Assembly (NCBI GenBank): GCA_022545745.1
Contig: JACZQL010000072.1
Location: 1-6,644 of the forward strand
Reading direction: 5' to 3'
Length of the DNA stretch: 6,644 nt
Source of the DNA: Deltaproteobacteria bacterium
Lineage (GTDB): Bacteria > Desulfobacterota_B > Binatia > UBA9968
The notes below the pieces were generated by a model. That model was not told the origin of the DNA, searched no databases, and saw only the letters and a list, made by a program, of their open reading frames with translations. Shown piece by piece: positions 6,027 through 6,644 of the stretch. Position 1 is the first letter of the stretch. The number at the start of each line of letters is the position of its first letter. Both the position numbers and the translations under genes were made by a program.

Positions 6027-6043
6027 GGACATGAGCCACAAAC

Positions 6044-6091
6044 ATGAAAAACGGAATCATCGTGAAGATTCGAAAAGGGGTAATACCATGA
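6044..6091 (+). CDS. possible 15-codon leader peptide overlapping the large-subunit start
   Basis: An ATG at 6044 opens a frame encoding MKNGIIVKIRKGVIP. Its TGA (6089-6091) overlaps the large subunit's ATG (6088-6090) in an ATGA arrangement typical of translational coupling. No clear ribosome binding site precedes it, and a frame this short easily arises by chance. If real, it would bridge the unusual 114-base gap between the medium and large subunit genes. Confidence 0.2.
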   Translation: MKNGIIVKIRKGVIP

Positions 6092-6644
6092 CAACCGAAC
6101 ACTCGGGGAGTGGGCTCATCGGAAAATCCGTTCACCGGGTAGAAGATGCCGCTTTGCTTATCGGCAAAGGGTGCTTTGTGGATGACATCCAGCTACCCGG
6201 AACCCTTCACATGGCACTCCTGCGTAGCCCGTACCCACATGCAAAGGTGAACTCCATCAATACGACAGCAGCACGGGCCATACCAGGGGTCGAAGCCGTT
6301 ATAACCGGCGAAGATATTAGCGAAAGCTTATTCATTCCAGTGCCCCAGATGGTGCGGGGCATGAAGATGCCACCCCATCCGGTACTTGCTCGAGGAGTAG
6401 TTCACGCAGCCGGTGTTCCCGTGGCAGCCGTGGTAGCTCAAACCCCCGCCATCGCCCAGGATGCCGTGAGCGCCATTGATGTGGAATACGAAGCCATGCC
6501 TTCAGTGGTGGATGTCAAGAAGGCGCTAGAGCCGAACGCACCGTTGGCCCGGGAGGAGCTGGACACTAACATCTGTTACACCGTAACGAAAAAAGGCGGT
6601 GATGTGGACAAGGCGTTCGCCGAGGCCGACCATGACGCCCGACT
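6088..6644 (+). CDS. molybdenum hydroxylase large subunit, molybdopterin-binding (CoxL/XDH-like), truncated by window edge
   Basis: The first 185 complete codons of a gene whose family members run to roughly 750-800 residues are present. It begins GLIGKSVHRVEDAALLIGKG (9-28), followed by FVDDIQLPGTLHMALLRSPYPHA, the standard N-terminal domain of aldehyde oxidase/xanthine dehydrogenase-type catalytic subunits. VEAVITGEDI, an AVVAQT strand (117-122) and IDVEYEAMPSVVD continue the domain. The active-site loop that would separate CO dehydrogenase (AYxCSFR) from other members lies beyond the window, so the substrate cannot be assigned. GGGG (6077-6080) lies 7 bases before the ATG. An in-frame ATG at 6031 would add 19 charged residues, not expected in the family, so 6088 is preferred. 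It binds molybdenum cofactor and performs the hydroxylation step in the complex with the two upstream subunits. Confidence 0.9.
   Translation, partial: MTTEHSGSGLIGKSVHRVEDAALLIGKGCFVDDIQLPGTLHMALLRSPYPHAKVNSINTTAARAIPGVEAVITGEDISESLFIPVPQMVRGMKMPPHPVLARGVVHAAGVPVAAVVAQTPAIAQDAVSAIDVEYEAMPSVVDVKKALEPNAPLAREELDTNICYTVTKKGGDVDKAFAEADHDAR

Overview
This looks like a stretch of chromosome from a bacterium that I cannot place to genus. The base composition is moderately GC-rich. A secreted solute-binding domain joined to inner-membrane helices fits a Gram-negative-type envelope. The mix of a molybdenum hydroxylase operon, a PPOX/F420-type flavin-fold protein, an archaeal-type ATPase and dispersed intergenic repeats fits an environmental proteobacterium or a related uncultured lineage. 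That placement is inference only.

Layout. The first 230 bases hold no supportable gene. A minus-strand gene (231-731) encodes a small cupin-fold protein with three conserved-looking histidines. After a non-coding gap, four independent-looking plus-strand units follow. (1) At 1120-2382, a secreted family-3 solute-binding domain is fused to a single TRIC/UPF0126 membrane repeat. This is the most unusual gene here. (2) At 2463-2861 lies a small split-barrel PPOX-class protein, probably with its own sigma70-type promoter. (3) At 2989-4125 lies an archaeal-type (ATPase_2, STAND-like) ATPase with a C-terminal winged-helix-like region. It sits behind a strong TTGACA promoter that overlaps three 9-bp iterons at an exact 15-bp period. 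(4) From 4602 to the right edge lies a molybdenum hydroxylase operon: an iron-sulfur small subunit, an FAD medium subunit, and the beginning of the molybdopterin large subunit.

The 476-bp gap before the molybdenum hydroxylase operon contains a 120-bp composite repeat. It has imperfect 30-bp inverted arms made of 9-bp CTTCGTGGT-like units, around a compact GTCATCCT hairpin. It also contains a 7-bp inverted repeat close to the operon start.

How the genes work together. The three molybdenum hydroxylase subunits form one electron-transfer enzyme: Mo site to two 2Fe-2S clusters to FAD. The subunit order S-M-L matches neither canonical order of CO dehydrogenase operons, so the substrate should be left open. 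The other genes show no obvious shared pathway. The best candidates for something undescribed are the sensor-channel fusion at 1120-2382 and the ATPase gene with its iteron-type putative operator.
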